Shown: positions 1 to 7,473 of the stretch, one piece after another
Numbering within the stretch: position 1 is the first letter of the stretch
How the letters are laid out: each line of letters opens with the position of its first letter
NCBI RefSeq assembly: GCF_900113335.1
Contig: NZ_FOOX01000002.1
Location: forward strand, 335,635-399,634
Length of the DNA stretch: 64,000 bases
Direction of reading: 5' to 3'
Origin: Desulfotruncus arcticus DSM 17038
Lineage (GTDB): Bacteria; Bacillota; Desulfotomaculia; Desulfotomaculales; Desulfallaceae
The notes under the pieces: model-generated
What the model was told of the DNA's origin: nothing
The model's database searches: none
The model's input: the letters and a program-made list of their open reading frames with translations, nothing else
Position numbers and translations under genes: made by a program

Positions 1-836
1 TCATAATTTGCATCATCGAACACAGTAACCATGGTTGCCTGATTTTCTGGTATATCTGTTTGGGCAAAAGGAATATTATATTGCTCTGTAAATTCCTGTA
101 CGGAAATTGTTTTTTCCCGGTAATAATTTCTGTCGGCAATATTTCCTTCCATATATGCGAATACATCGGTGTAATAAAGTTTTTTCCCTATCAGTTGGCG
201 GGCAATTTCGGTGTCAGCATCACCTGATGCGGCTAATAGCCGTTGGATTTTCCATATGCCATAGAATTTTTTGTCCTCGCTTTCGTTGTTAATAGGCTTG
301 AATGATTTTAAGACAACGTCTAAAGAAGAAATAATTTCTGTATATTCCTTCTTATCGGTAGGACTTTTATCGTCATAGGGAAAATCGAAGGAAGGCATGC
401 CGGCAAAAACGTTTCCATTTATAACTCCCAGTTTTTCATACGGAAAAGGCTCATCTTTCTTGTTGGCATCCTGCTCCCATTTTTTCTCACTTCCATAATT
501 TATGACATTGAGTATTACAGGATTCTTTGCGGATACATTCTTGGAAGTTGTCCTATGCTTAACCGTAAAACTGTCATTTTCTTCACTTATAACTACTCTG
601 CCGCTCCAAAACATGGGCGCTTCCAGATAAAAACCGTATTTTTCACTTATAAGGTAAACCAGATTTTCTTGCAGCTCTTTTGTGACTTCCTCACCGGCAG
701 CTGTGTTTTGGTTTTGGTTTGCCGGCACATTTGTAGTTGAACCTTGAGTGGACGAATGCTTGCTGCAAGCTGTTAACCCCAAAATAACAAGCGCAATGAT
801 GGTGATTCTTACCGTCAATACCATGACCTTTTTCAT
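1..836 (-). CDS. Putative lipoprotein, 3' end outside window
   Basis: A minus-strand reading frame runs from ATG at 836 off the left edge of the window (about 278 codons visible, no stop seen). The N-terminus is a typical lipoprotein signal: MKK, a hydrophobic stretch and the lipobox LGLTAC (Cys near residue 24), followed by a Ser/Thr/Asn/Gln-rich linker. An excellent Shine-Dalgarno (GGGAGGT) lies 7 bases upstream of the ATG. The body is hydrophilic and soluble-looking, with no motif I recognise. It is probably an extracytoplasmic lipid-anchored protein; function unknown. It is separated from the upstream feo operon by a hairpin terminator at 1077-1100, so it is likely a separate transcript. 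Confidence 0.85.
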   Translation of the reverse strand, partial: MKKVMVLTVRITIIALVILGLTACSKHSSTQGSTTNVPANQNQNTAAGEEVTKELQENLVYLISEKYGFYLEAPMFWSGRVVISEENDSFTVKHRTTSKNVSAKNPVILNVINYGSEKKWEQDANKKDEPFPYEKLGVINGNVFAGMPSFDFPYDDKSPTDKKEYTEIISSLDVVLKSFKPINNESEDKKFYGIWKIQRLLAASGDADTEIARQLIGKKLYYTDVFAYMEGNIADRNYYREKTISVQEFTEQYNIPFAQTDIPENQATMVTVFDDANY

Positions 837-1076
837 GACTTTTACCTCCCTAATTAGTTCTTGCCTGATTGAGCTTTTATGACAAGTTGTTCTGTTTCCT
901 TGCGGCCTTTAGCTTTTTCTCATTTTTTTTGTATTATTGTTTGAAAATGTGGCTTTACTCCAGCTTTGCATTAGCCTCTTTATGTTAGTACGTTGTAATC
1001 AGTTTTTCATTACACTTTTTATTAACCACCTTTCCCGGATTTTTTAATAGTCCCTTTATTTTTAAATTAAACAAAA
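837..1076. other. Gene-free AT-rich leader region
   Basis: This stretch between the lipoprotein gene and the feo terminator is strongly AT-rich with T runs on the plus strand. It should contain the minus-strand promoter of the lipoprotein gene, but I cannot single out a convincing -35/-10 pair. No ORF with a plausible ribosome binding site is seen. Confidence 0.4.
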
Positions 1077-1100
1077 GCAGGTGTATAAATTTACACCTGC
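1077..1100 (-). terminator. Hairpin terminator of feo operon
   Basis: A 9-bp perfect stem (GCAGGTGTA / TACACCTGC) with a 6-nt loop is followed on the minus strand by a T-rich tract (TTTTGTTTAATTT). It lies about 120 bp downstream of the last feo gene and fits an intrinsic terminator reading leftward. Confidence 0.7.
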
Positions 1101-1202
1101 TAATTAAGACTTACTTTTCAATTTGTATATTTATTTCCAATTGCTCGGCAGTCGGTGCTTTTTATAGCTTGCGTCATGCAGCAATTAAATCAAGCATATT
1201 TG

Positions 1203-1227
1203 AATAATGATAGTCATTATCATTATC
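1203..1227. promoter_or_regulatory. Fur-box-like repeat at feo operon end
   Basis: On the minus strand the segment reads as two direct GATAAT hexamers followed by ACTATCATTATT, matching the hexamer-array form of the Fur box. It overlaps the stop codon of the small Cys-rich gene and has no gene start close downstream on either strand. It may be a Fur site without a promoter, or it may regulate an unannotated transcript. Confidence 0.5.
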
Positions 1228-1459
1228 TGGTCGAAAAATCACCCGGTTTTTTGGTGTTTGTGGAGCTTTGCTGCGCGTCTTCAGTATGGCAACTGGAGCC
1301 CTGGCAATTACCGCTGCAATTGCAGCAAGAGCTTTCGGAACCACAACAAGTGCCATTTTTCAGGTTGGCTGCTTCCCGGCGAAATCCCCGGAAGGTGAAA
1401 AAGCCAATCACCGCCGCCAGGATTACGGTTGAAAGCACTCCTGAATAGCCTTCCATCAT
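1223..1459 (-). CDS. FeoB-associated Cys-rich membrane protein
   Basis: A 78-residue protein with one N-terminal transmembrane helix (about residues 8-22, VLSTVILAAVIGFFTF) and a short cytoplasmic tail crowded with cysteines (CC, CCNC, C, C between residues 38 and 57). This is the layout of the small FeoB-associated Cys-rich membrane proteins that follow feoB in Firmicutes; the cysteines are thought to bind iron or assist FeoB. It is the last gene of the minus-strand feo operon, 49 bp after feoB. A start at the second Met (1456) is equally possible. The exact role in transport is unknown in the family. Confidence 0.85.
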   Translation of the reverse strand: MMEGYSGVLSTVILAAVIGFFTFRGFRREAANLKNGTCCGSESSCCNCSGNCQGSSCHTEDAQQSSTNTKKPGDFSTR

Positions 1460-1508
1460 AACAACCTCCGTTCATAATTTTTTTACCCCAATGAAATTTA
1501 AGTCTGTA

Positions 1509-3404
1509 TTATCCGCCAAAACCCAACAATAAGCCAATCCAGTAAATCAAAAGGGAGACAAGCCAAGCTACGGCAAAGGTATATGCGGCTGCAAATAAAG
1601 CCCATTTAAAAGAACCCAATTCCTTTTTAATTGTCCCCAGAGCAGCCATGCACGGGGTGTACAGCAGTGTAAATACCAGGAAAGCATAGGCCGAAAGGGC
1701 TGTAAATGTCGCACCTATGGAACCTTGCAGCTGCGTGGCCGCCTGTACTGCTTCCTCTGCCACTTCGCTGATGCCGTAAATTACGCCCAGGGTGGAAACC
1801 ACTGCCTCTTTGGCCAGTATGCCGGTTAACACTGCAACACCCGTTTGCCATGTACCAAATCCATGGAGGGCAAAGAGGGGGGCGATAACGCCGCCGATGG
1901 CAGCAAGAAAACTGTCGGCGATATCCGCCGAACCTGATAAATTATAGCTGGAAAGAAACCAAATAATCACCGACATGCTGAAAATAATGGTACCTGCTTT
2001 AACCAAAAATCCTTTGCCTTTTTCCCAGGTCTGCAACAGAACAGTCCTCAGGGTGGGAATCCGGTAAGGAGGCAATTCCATTAGAAATGGCTCCGCATCT
2101 CCTTTGAAATAGGTAGATTTGAATATTAACCCCATGACAATTGCTATTACTATACCAAGAAGATATAAAGAAAGAACCACGGTGCTTTCACTGCCGGGAA
2201 AGAATAATGCGGCAAACAACGCATATACCGGAAGCCTGGCGCCGCAAGACATAAAGGGTGCGATCAAGATGGCAATCCGGCGGTCTTTTTCAGTGTCAAG
2301 GGCTCTGGCGCCCATAATAGCCGGAACGCTGCAACCAAAGCCCACCAGCATGGGCAGAAAAGCTTTACCGGATAAACCGATTCTGCGCATGGCCCGGTCC
2401 ATAATAAACGCCACTCTAGCCATGTAGCCTGTTCCATCCAGAAAGCTGATCAAAAAGAAGAGGGTAAAAATTAAAGGAACAAAGACTACCACGCTGCCGA
2501 CGCCGCCGATGATGCCGTCTGCTACCAGGGATTGCAGCCATTCGGCAGTCCCCATTGCCGCCATGGCGCCGCCAACCCATTCTAGCAGGGTTCCGTTGAC
2601 GAGTTCGTCCAAAAGATCTGAAACCGGCTGGCCTACCCAGGCGAAGGTTAACTGGAACATCATATACATAATGCCGATGAAAATAGGAATCCCCAGTAAA
2701 CGGTTGGTAAACAAATTATCCAGTTTATCGTGCCATGATTCTACAGCTTCATTAATAACCAGGGCCTTTTCCAGAACTTTATTAATGAATTCATAGCGGG
2801 CTTCAATGATTCTTTCCTCAATTAGCTCAGTGTCTTTTTCAGTTTTCTTAATGTTCTCTATCTGTTGGAGATGTTCAGCCAACAGCCGGCTGTCGGCCTT
2901 GCCGGGCAGCAGCGCGGCAGAGGGGTCCAACGAATTGACCAGTTGGTTTAATCCTTGTTTATTGGTTGCCACCGAGGATATAACCGTCACTCCCAGTTGT
3001 TTGCCCAGAGCGTTCAAATTAATGTCATAGCCTTTGCTTTTAGCTTCATCCATCATGTTCAGGTTGACGATGGTGGGGATGCCCATTTCCAGTAATTGGA
3101 CCGTCAGGTACAGATTGCGCTCGATATTGGAAGCATCTACCACATTAACTACCATATCAGGCTTTTCCTGCACTAAATAATCTTTAACAATTTTTTCTTC
3201 CAGCGAATAGGCACTTAGGCTATATGTACCCGGCAAGTCGATAATGTTGATTTGTTTATTGCCTTTGGCATATTGGCCCATTTTTTTGTCGACGGTAACC
3301 CCCGGCCAGTTGCCTATATGTTGCCTGGCTCCGGTCAGTGCGTTAAAAATAGTGGATTTACCGGTGTTGGGGTTGCCCGCTAGAGCTACGTTTAACACTG
3401 ACAT
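1509..3404 (-). CDS. feoB: Ferrous iron transporter FeoB
   Basis: FeoB imports Fe(II) across the cytoplasmic membrane using an N-terminal GTPase domain. Visible motifs: G1 GNPNTGKST near residue 10, G3 DLPGT near residue 56, G4 NMMD near residue 115, then a helical spacer and a multi-helix membrane domain with the two Gate regions (GFGCSVPAIMG and a second similar block near the C-terminus). At 631 residues it is a compact, full-length Firmicutes FeoB. A GTG at 3416 gives four extra residues but abuts the Shine-Dalgarno (AAGGAG), so I choose ATG at 3404. The operon order is feoA-feoA-feoB-Cys-rich peptide, under Fur boxes upstream of the first feoA. Confidence 0.96.
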   Translation of the reverse strand: MSVLNVALAGNPNTGKSTIFNALTGARQHIGNWPGVTVDKKMGQYAKGNKQINIIDLPGTYSLSAYSLEEKIVKDYLVQEKPDMVVNVVDASNIERNLYLTVQLLEMGIPTIVNLNMMDEAKSKGYDINLNALGKQLGVTVISSVATNKQGLNQLVNSLDPSAALLPGKADSRLLAEHLQQIENIKKTEKDTELIEERIIEARYEFINKVLEKALVINEAVESWHDKLDNLFTNRLLGIPIFIGIMYMMFQLTFAWVGQPVSDLLDELVNGTLLEWVGGAMAAMGTAEWLQSLVADGIIGGVGSVVVFVPLIFTLFFLISFLDGTGYMARVAFIMDRAMRRIGLSGKAFLPMLVGFGCSVPAIMGARALDTEKDRRIAILIAPFMSCGARLPVYALFAALFFPGSESTVVLSLYLLGIVIAIVMGLIFKSTYFKGDAEPFLMELPPYRIPTLRTVLLQTWEKGKGFLVKAGTIIFSMSVIIWFLSSYNLSGSADIADSFLAAIGGVIAPLFALHGFGTWQTGVAVLTGILAKEAVVSTLGVIYGISEVAEEAVQAATQLQGSIGATFTALSAYAFLVFTLLYTPCMAALGTIKKELGSFKWALFAAAYTFAVAWLVSLLIYWIGLLLGFGG

Positions 3405-3420
3405 TGCGCTAATCACTCCT

Positions 3421-3648
3421 TTATACTATATTTACAATAATTTGCTCCGCTTCGGTTTTACGAAAAGACAGGTTATAAGATTTTACCAGCACCTCTATGG
3501 GGTCACCTAATGGTGCCACTTTAATAACTTTCAGCCTGGCTCCTTTCATAATTCCCATGGCCATAAAACGTCCCCTGGCCTGTCCTGTGACCTGAACACT
3601 GTCCACAAGTGCCGTTTGGCCCGGTTTCACATCTTTTAAGGTAGTCAT
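3421..3648 (-). CDS. feoA: FeoA domain protein (second)
   Basis: A 75-residue SH3-like FeoA domain protein, the small cytoplasmic partner of FeoB. The sequence has the typical GQTALVDSV start, the RGRFMAMGIMKGARL core and the V-APLGDPIEVLVKSYNLSFRKTEAEQIIV end that define the family. It lies between the first feoA and feoB with short gaps, so it is co-transcribed with them. Unlike its neighbour it has no cysteines. Two tandem feoA genes are common in anaerobic Firmicutes. Confidence 0.93.
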   Translation of the reverse strand: MTTLKDVKPGQTALVDSVQVTGQARGRFMAMGIMKGARLKVIKVAPLGDPIEVLVKSYNLSFRKTEAEQIIVNIV

Positions 3649-3668
3649 TTCTTACACCCTCTCCAAAA

Positions 3669-3890
3669 TTATTTGACCAAAATATACCTGGCCATTTCCT
3701 GTCCAAGCATAACTTTTCCGCCACGTATGGCCACAACAAGGGGACCTTTATTACAACAGCGGCAAACTTCCACGGGAGTACCGGGGATAAATCCCATCTC
3801 TTCCAGGTGGCGCTTGCAATGAGAACAATTATCAATGCTCTGAATGTGAACGGTTCTACCTTTTTTAATGCAGTTTAACGACCTTGGCAT
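3669..3890 (-). CDS. feoA: FeoA domain protein (first), Cys-containing
   Basis: A 73-residue FeoA-type protein, first gene of the feo operon. The FeoA core is visible (HLEEMGFIPGTPVEV, then GPLVVAIRGGKVMLGQEMARYILV). It differs from the second FeoA in carrying CSHC near residue 22 and CRCC near residue 45, which could bind a metal or Fe-S cluster; this is an inference. An in-frame GTG at 3899 overlaps the Shine-Dalgarno GAGGTG, so the ATG at 3890, seven bases downstream of it, is preferred. The Fur box at 3922-3940 is 30-50 bp upstream. Confidence 0.9.
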   Translation of the reverse strand: MPRSLNCIKKGRTVHIQSIDNCSHCKRHLEEMGFIPGTPVEVCRCCNKGPLVVAIRGGKVMLGQEMARYILVK

Positions 3891-3921
3891 AAGATTCACC
3901 TCAATTGTAATTATTTAGTTT

Positions 3922-3940
3922 ACTAATGATTATCATTATC
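3922..3940. promoter_or_regulatory. Fur box upstream of feo operon
   Basis: The 19-mer matches the palindromic Fur consensus GATAATGATTATCATTATC at 17 of 19 positions. It lies about 32 bp upstream of the first feoA start, where it would block transcription when iron-loaded Fur binds. Confidence 0.85.
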
Positions 3941-4059
3941 AGTGGTATTGGAAAAAAACTCGCCCCAAAGGGTGTCAGACCTCTATAATCCTTCTGGAAT
4001 TTCTGGGACTTCAACGTCAAGCCTTAGCCAATGATTGACTGACCGGCCGGGGAATAAAT

Positions 4060-4078
4060 GATAATGATAATGATTATC
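4060..4078. promoter_or_regulatory. Second Fur box
   Basis: GATAATGATAATGATTATC differs from the classical Fur consensus at only one position. It is 170 bp upstream of feoA and 120 bp from the first box, so it may serve a distal feo promoter or an unannotated transcript. Both boxes together make iron regulation of the operon very likely. Confidence 0.85.
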
Positions 4079-4167
4079 GTATTCATTGTATCTCTTATGA
4101 GCCATTTAATCAAGCCCAACTCAATTTCTTTTTAAAAAAATTTGTATTTTTAAAGCTTATGATCATG

Positions 4168-4226
4168 AAATGTGCCGGCGACGACGCATGCAGCCGAGCA
4201 GGAAAAAACCGGCGACAGGCACATTT
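4168..4226. terminator. Imperfect hairpin behind Usp gene
   Basis: AAATGTGCC at 4168-4176 pairs with GGCACATTT at 4218-4226; a direct CCGGCGAC motif lies inside each arm. The minus-strand side continues into a modest T-rich stretch. It could end the Usp transcript or be a REP-like relic. Confidence 0.4.
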
Positions 4227-4248
4227 TTAATTTACGTCACCTTGGCCC

Positions 4249-4277
4249 GGGGACGGGTTGTCAGCAGCCCCGTCCCC
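4249..4277. repeat. GC-rich REP-like hairpin
   Basis: GGGGACGGG (4249-4257) pairs with CCCCGTCCCC (4268-4277) around a loop containing GTCAG. It overlaps the stop region of the Usp gene. A similar GGACGGGG / CCCCGTCC hairpin occurs at 12651-12694. Confidence 0.45.
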
Positions 4278-4734
4278 TTGACATGTTGCCGCCCAGCCAA
4301 ACGGGGCATTTGATCGCCCGGAGCAATTTATTGAGATTAAATTTCAACCCGGCCTCGGCAGGGTGTCCGGCTGCGTAAGGATTGGGCAGCACCAGCAGGT
4401 CCGCTTCCCGGGCAAGAGAAATAAGCAGCTTTGCGGTATTGCCCGCCAGTAGTTGTTTTTGCACTTGCACCTGACGGGATTTCGCCAGGTCACAAAATTC
4501 ATCCAGCACGGCAGAAGCCTGTTTTTGCAGGCCTTCCCCGAGCCAGCTGAAAAATTTGGCCCGGGTAACGGCCCCGCTCATCCACTCATCTCCCAGGATA
4601 TGAGCCCAGCTTTGATCAATGATAAAAACGGCCCGTATGGACGCGTTCCATAAGCCGGCCAGTTCCAGCGCCGTCAAGCCTGCTTCGCGGGCCGACGGTG
4701 AGCCGTCGGTTACATATAATATTTGCGCCGGCAT
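4261..4734 (-). CDS. Universal stress protein (UspA) family
   Basis: A 157-residue single-domain Usp-like protein of the HUP alpha/beta fold. The N-terminal ILYVTDGSPSAREAG strand-loop is the usual Usp start with the conserved Asp, and the end has the ADLLVLPNP, HPAEAG and RAIKCPVWLGG blocks. The canonical ATP-binding G-2x-G-9x-G(S/T) loop is not clean, so it may be a non-ATP-binding member. The start is set at ATG 4734 because AGAAGGG lies a few bases upstream; a longer frame to 4767 lacks this. It stands alone and its stop codon lies inside a GC-rich hairpin. Confidence 0.8.
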   Translation of the reverse strand: MPAQILYVTDGSPSAREAGLTALELAGLWNASIRAVFIIDQSWAHILGDEWMSGAVTRAKFFSWLGEGLQKQASAVLDEFCDLAKSRQVQVQKQLLAGNTAKLLISLAREADLLVLPNPYAAGHPAEAGLKFNLNKLLRAIKCPVWLGGNMSRGRGC

Positions 4735-5062
4735 GGCATCCCTTCTTTCAGCGTTATGGCGGGTCACTATGATAATATTTGACCAGGGAGTATGTTGTAT
4801 CCCAACTCAGACAGGTAAGCAATAGTTATAATAAAATGAAATTGCTAAATGACGCTATACTTGTCAACAAAAAGCCGGCCCGGGAAATCCAGAGCACAGT
4901 GTGTGGCTATTGTGTTGTGTTGCATGATATAATAAACTTCAATAACAAATTTAAATAACCTTGCACGGACATGATTTAAAGATCGGGCGGAGCCGTGAGG
5001 ACGGCTGGGCGTCCGGCGGTTTTACGTTCCGTAAACTGTTGCGAAAGGCCGAAGGGAAGACG
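4735..5062 (+). promoter_or_regulatory. Upstream region with extended -10 and structured leader
   Basis: TGATATAAT at 4926-4933 is an extended -10 promoter element for the plus-strand gene at 5063. The ~125-nt leader that follows can fold: GCC-GTGAGGAC-GGC, an outer GGAC...GTCC pairing, and GTTTACG / CGTAAAC hairpins precede the ribosome binding site AAGGGA. I recognise no known riboswitch class. The upstream part (4768-4900) holds no gene. Confidence 0.45.
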
Positions 5063-5431
5063 ATGGATAAAAATAATATTACCTGCATTCAAAAAGCCAA
5101 ATTTATCTTTGAGTTTTATGAAAAAAGAAAGTGGCAGCCGGGAGAAGAACCTCCGTTAAGCCGGGTTGTTAATGCTGCCACGGTTGACCCCGGGGCGGTC
5201 AGGAATTTAGGTACTTTCCTGTCCGGGCGGCTTGATCGTATCGCCCGCATGATGGAAATCCTGCTGGCCGCCCATAACCGGTGGGGAGTAAGCGGCAAAA
5301 AAGATAGGGTAATTATGGAAACTGACTCCTTTGATTTTAACGATGCGCTGAAACTGCTCAAGGAAAACGGCTTTAACGATGATGAATTTGTGCTTAAGGT
5401 GGAGTATGAGCGTAAATGGGGACTGCTGTAG
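5063..5431 (+). CDS. Hypothetical protein, 122 aa
   Basis: A 122-residue soluble protein I do not recognise. It is charged and probably helical: an N-terminal segment (AKFIFEFYEKRKW), a middle resembling a small helical bundle (AVRNLGTFLSGRLDRIARMMEILLAAHNRWG) and a C-terminal DFNDALKLLKENGFNDDEF stretch. No cysteine motif, signal peptide or membrane helix is visible beyond one Cys near the N-terminus. The start at ATG 5063 is supported by AAGGGA 6-7 bases upstream; the frame is open upstream to 4961 but without a good site. It is monocistronic between its own promoter and the bidirectional terminator at 5562. Confidence 0.7.
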   Translation: MDKNNITCIQKAKFIFEFYEKRKWQPGEEPPLSRVVNAATVDPGAVRNLGTFLSGRLDRIARMMEILLAAHNRWGVSGKKDRVIMETDSFDFNDALKLLKENGFNDDEFVLKVEYERKWGLL

Positions 5432-5561
5432 CACCTGTCATTCGTATGCCTGATCAAGCTGCGCTGCAGTCAGCTCATTGCAGTCAACTTCGCCGTCGGG
5501 GAATGAAACGCGGCCAAAAAAAATAAAACGATGTGCCAATCCATAATTTGCGATTACGGCA

Positions 5562-5603
5562 AAAAGTCCCCGGGTACACGATAGTGTGCACCCGGGGACT
5601 TTT
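5562..5603. terminator. Bidirectional intrinsic terminator
   Basis: A near-perfect hairpin (AAAAGTCCCCGGGT / ACCCGGGGACTTTT) has A/T runs on both sides, so it can stop both the plus-strand gene ending at 5431 and the minus-strand exporter gene ending at 5632. Confidence 0.85.
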
Positions 5604-5631
5604 ATCGTGGTAATTGTTTGGTTGAATTGAG

Positions 5632-6969
5632 TTATTTGACGGCCACGGCGACCCAGTAGCCGCCCAGTACCAGGATGGAGAAAATGTAACCCAGCGGCAC
5701 GTTGATTAATACACCGGTGGTGAAGGCCGCGAAGGGACGCCAGCCCACCGAGGTCAGTTCTTTAAAACGAGTGGTCAGGCCGATGGCCAGGAAGCAGAAT
5801 ATGAAAGCCCAGGTTCTTAAGGTGGTAATGGGTTTAATGATATTATCAGTTATCGATTGGGATGTTGGCGCGTCGCTGCCGGCGATAACCATTGTGATCA
5901 GCGCGGAGGCCACAAAGAAACCAAGTACAAATTTAGGGAACCTGAACCAGATTTCCGAAGTCTGGGGTTTGGTTCCGTCTTCCCTTTTCTCCCACATGGT
6001 GATGGAAACAATGGCCAGGATAAAGCACCAGATACCCACGAACATATCACGGCCCACAACCTTCATCAAAGTAAAGGTGGTGATGGCCTGGTCGCCTATG
6101 GCGGCCGCCGCGGCCATACCGGCGGCGTCGGCGAATTCCGAGGTGCCGATCCAGGCCCCCGCGGGGCCGGCGGGAATGCCAAAGACGGAGATGAATACCG
6201 GCAGGGCGTAAATCATGATAATAGCCCAGACAACCACCAGTGATATGGCTACGGACACGTGCTGCTTATCAGCTTTTACCGCGCCGCCGATGGCGATGGA
6301 GGCGGAAACGCCGCAAATGGAACCGCCTGCGCCCAGGGTGGCGGCAAATCTTTTATCTAGGCCGAACAACCTGGAACCCGCAAAATAAATGGTTAAAAAT
6401 GTGGAAACGGCAATAATCGTGGCCTGAGTAAAAGCCACCGGGCCGGCTTGCACGATTTTGGTAAAGGGCAGGGTGGCGCCCAGTAAAACAATACCAACTT
6501 TAACGTAAAACTCTGTGCGCAATGAAGCTTCCATCCACTTTGGCATTTTTACAATGTTGCCGATGATGAGCCCCAGGGCCAGGGCTACCAGCGGAGCTTC
6601 CAGGTTATATTTGCTCGCCCATTCCCAGGCGCCGAAAATTGAGACCAGCACGCTGGCGATAAAGATCAGGATAAAGCCGGGAATGAACTCGCTTAATTGG
6701 TGTCCCAGAATTTTCACGGCGATGGAGAAAACCACCGCGAAGGCTATGAACATTAATACCAGCGAGCCGAAATTGGCGCCCAGGAATGAGGTAACGGAGC
6801 CGAATTCCGACCATTTGGGGATAGATACACTGATGGAGCTGATGGAACTGCCGGAAAGCCACAGCAGCAGCGCGGCGATTACCAGGCCGAGTCCAAGCCA
6901 TACCGCCCACCAATCTTCTTTTTTGTAAAGGTCTGACCAACCTCCGCTTACGGCAGGTTTGTTGGACAT
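5632..6969 (-). CDS. YeiH-family putative sulfate exporter (first)
   Basis: A 445-residue integral membrane protein of the YeiH/UPF0324 family, annotated as putative sulfate exporters although transport has rarely been shown. About eleven hydrophobic segments are visible, with the family signatures GLIIGNIVKMP, the ATLGAGGSICGVSASIAIGGAVKAD block and the C-terminal GLTTRFKELTSVGWRPF. It is longer than typical members because of an N-terminal extension (WSDLYKKEDWWAVW plus an extra helix). A second family member lies at 11426-12556 on the other side of a two-component system, which suggests common control. A strong bidirectional terminator follows. Confidence 0.85.
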   Translation of the reverse strand: MSNKPAVSGGWSDLYKKEDWWAVWLGLGLVIAALLLWLSGSSISSISVSIPKWSEFGSVTSFLGANFGSLVLMFIAFAVVFSIAVKILGHQLSEFIPGFILIFIASVLVSIFGAWEWASKYNLEAPLVALALGLIIGNIVKMPKWMEASLRTEFYVKVGIVLLGATLPFTKIVQAGPVAFTQATIIAVSTFLTIYFAGSRLFGLDKRFAATLGAGGSICGVSASIAIGGAVKADKQHVSVAISLVVVWAIIMIYALPVFISVFGIPAGPAGAWIGTSEFADAAGMAAAAAIGDQAITTFTLMKVVGRDMFVGIWCFILAIVSITMWEKREDGTKPQTSEIWFRFPKFVLGFFVASALITMVIAGSDAPTSQSITDNIIKPITTLRTWAFIFCFLAIGLTTRFKELTSVGWRPFAAFTTGVLINVPLGYIFSILVLGGYWVAVAVK

Positions 6970-7226
6970 GGCATAATTCCTCCTTTAAATGTACTAATGA
7001 AATGCACTAATTTTAATGTACTGATACAATTTTAATAATCAGTTGATCAGTGATAAGTAAAGGGCCTGTAACAGCCGGCAGTTAACAGGCGCCATACACT
7101 GCCCGGGCTAAAGCTGTGCAAACAAATATTACCGGAGCTTATGGCTGAAATAATCAGGGCTAATAATTGCTATAAAAATCTTACCTTATTTTTTAACGCA
7201 TTCATATCCTTGGGGTGCAGGATGGT

Positions 7227-7254
7227 TTGTTTCTGCTTGCTACTTGGATATAAT
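7227..7254 (+). promoter_or_regulatory. Putative sigma-A promoter of the sensor operon
   Basis: TTGTTT at 7227-7232 and TATAAT at 7249-7254 with a 16-bp spacer point toward the kinase gene at 7474. The double-hairpin repeat lies between promoter and gene and would be part of the 5' leader. Confidence 0.5.
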
Positions 7255-7325
7255 GATGCAAGAGGGTGAACACTTTGGTTCAATTAGCAGATCGTTATGA
7301 TTCACAAAGGAAATAAACGTATAAT

Positions 7326-7451
7326 AATAAAGAAGACTTGGTTCAGGTGGGGTTTTGACCCCACCTGAACCTTAGCTGCACTTATTTCGAGTTTATCGCC
7401 GCTAAGACTCCTGCCTATAGAGGCGGGAGTCTTAGCGGCGGTTAACGAGAT
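7326..7451 (+). repeat. Double-hairpin repeat, copy A
   Basis: One of five ~126-bp copies. Order: AATAAAGAAGACTT, hairpin 1 (GGTTCAGGTGGGG / CCCCACCTGAACC), the core TTAGCTGCACTTATTTCGAG, hairpin 2 (GCCGCTAAGACTC / GAGTCTTAGCGGC plus inner CTGCC / GGCGG), then GGTTAACGAGAT. In this copy hairpin 2 has one T-G wobble on this strand. It sits between promoter and start codon of the kinase gene. Confidence 0.9.
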
Positions 7452-7473
7452 GAAATAGGTAGTGGGGTGAAAA

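Larger units (their letters stand above)
3941..4260. other. Feo upstream region, hairpin elements, no gene
   Basis: This region holds a second Fur box (4060-4078), a long imperfect hairpin (4168-4226) and part of a GC-rich hairpin (4249-4277) that reaches into the 3' end of the Usp gene. No ORF with a convincing start is seen on either strand. Confidence 0.5.
6970..7473. other. Intergenic region between exporter and kinase
   Basis: This holds three imperfect copies of an ATGYACTRATnnnA motif near 6990-7030 (possible operator of the exporter gene), a sigma-A-like promoter at 7227-7254 and one copy of the double-hairpin repeat at 7326-7451. No gene is seen. Confidence 0.5.

Noticed and set aside
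1155-1448. Plus-strand ORF of 97 codons over the Cys-rich feo gene
   Set aside because: It is antisense to a gene with a clear family pattern and has no ribosome binding site.
7245-7260. Sigma-54 promoter (TGGATATAATGATGCA) upstream of the kinase gene
   Set aside because: GG and GC spacing fits, but the same bases form a sigma-A -10 (TATAAT) with a -35 at 7227, and the rest of the -24 element is poor.
7381-7451. Hairpin 2 of the repeat as an integron attC site because of the GGTTAAC end
   Set aside because: attC stems are imperfect with extrahelical bases and R/L boxes; this stem is almost perfect and no integrase gene is present.
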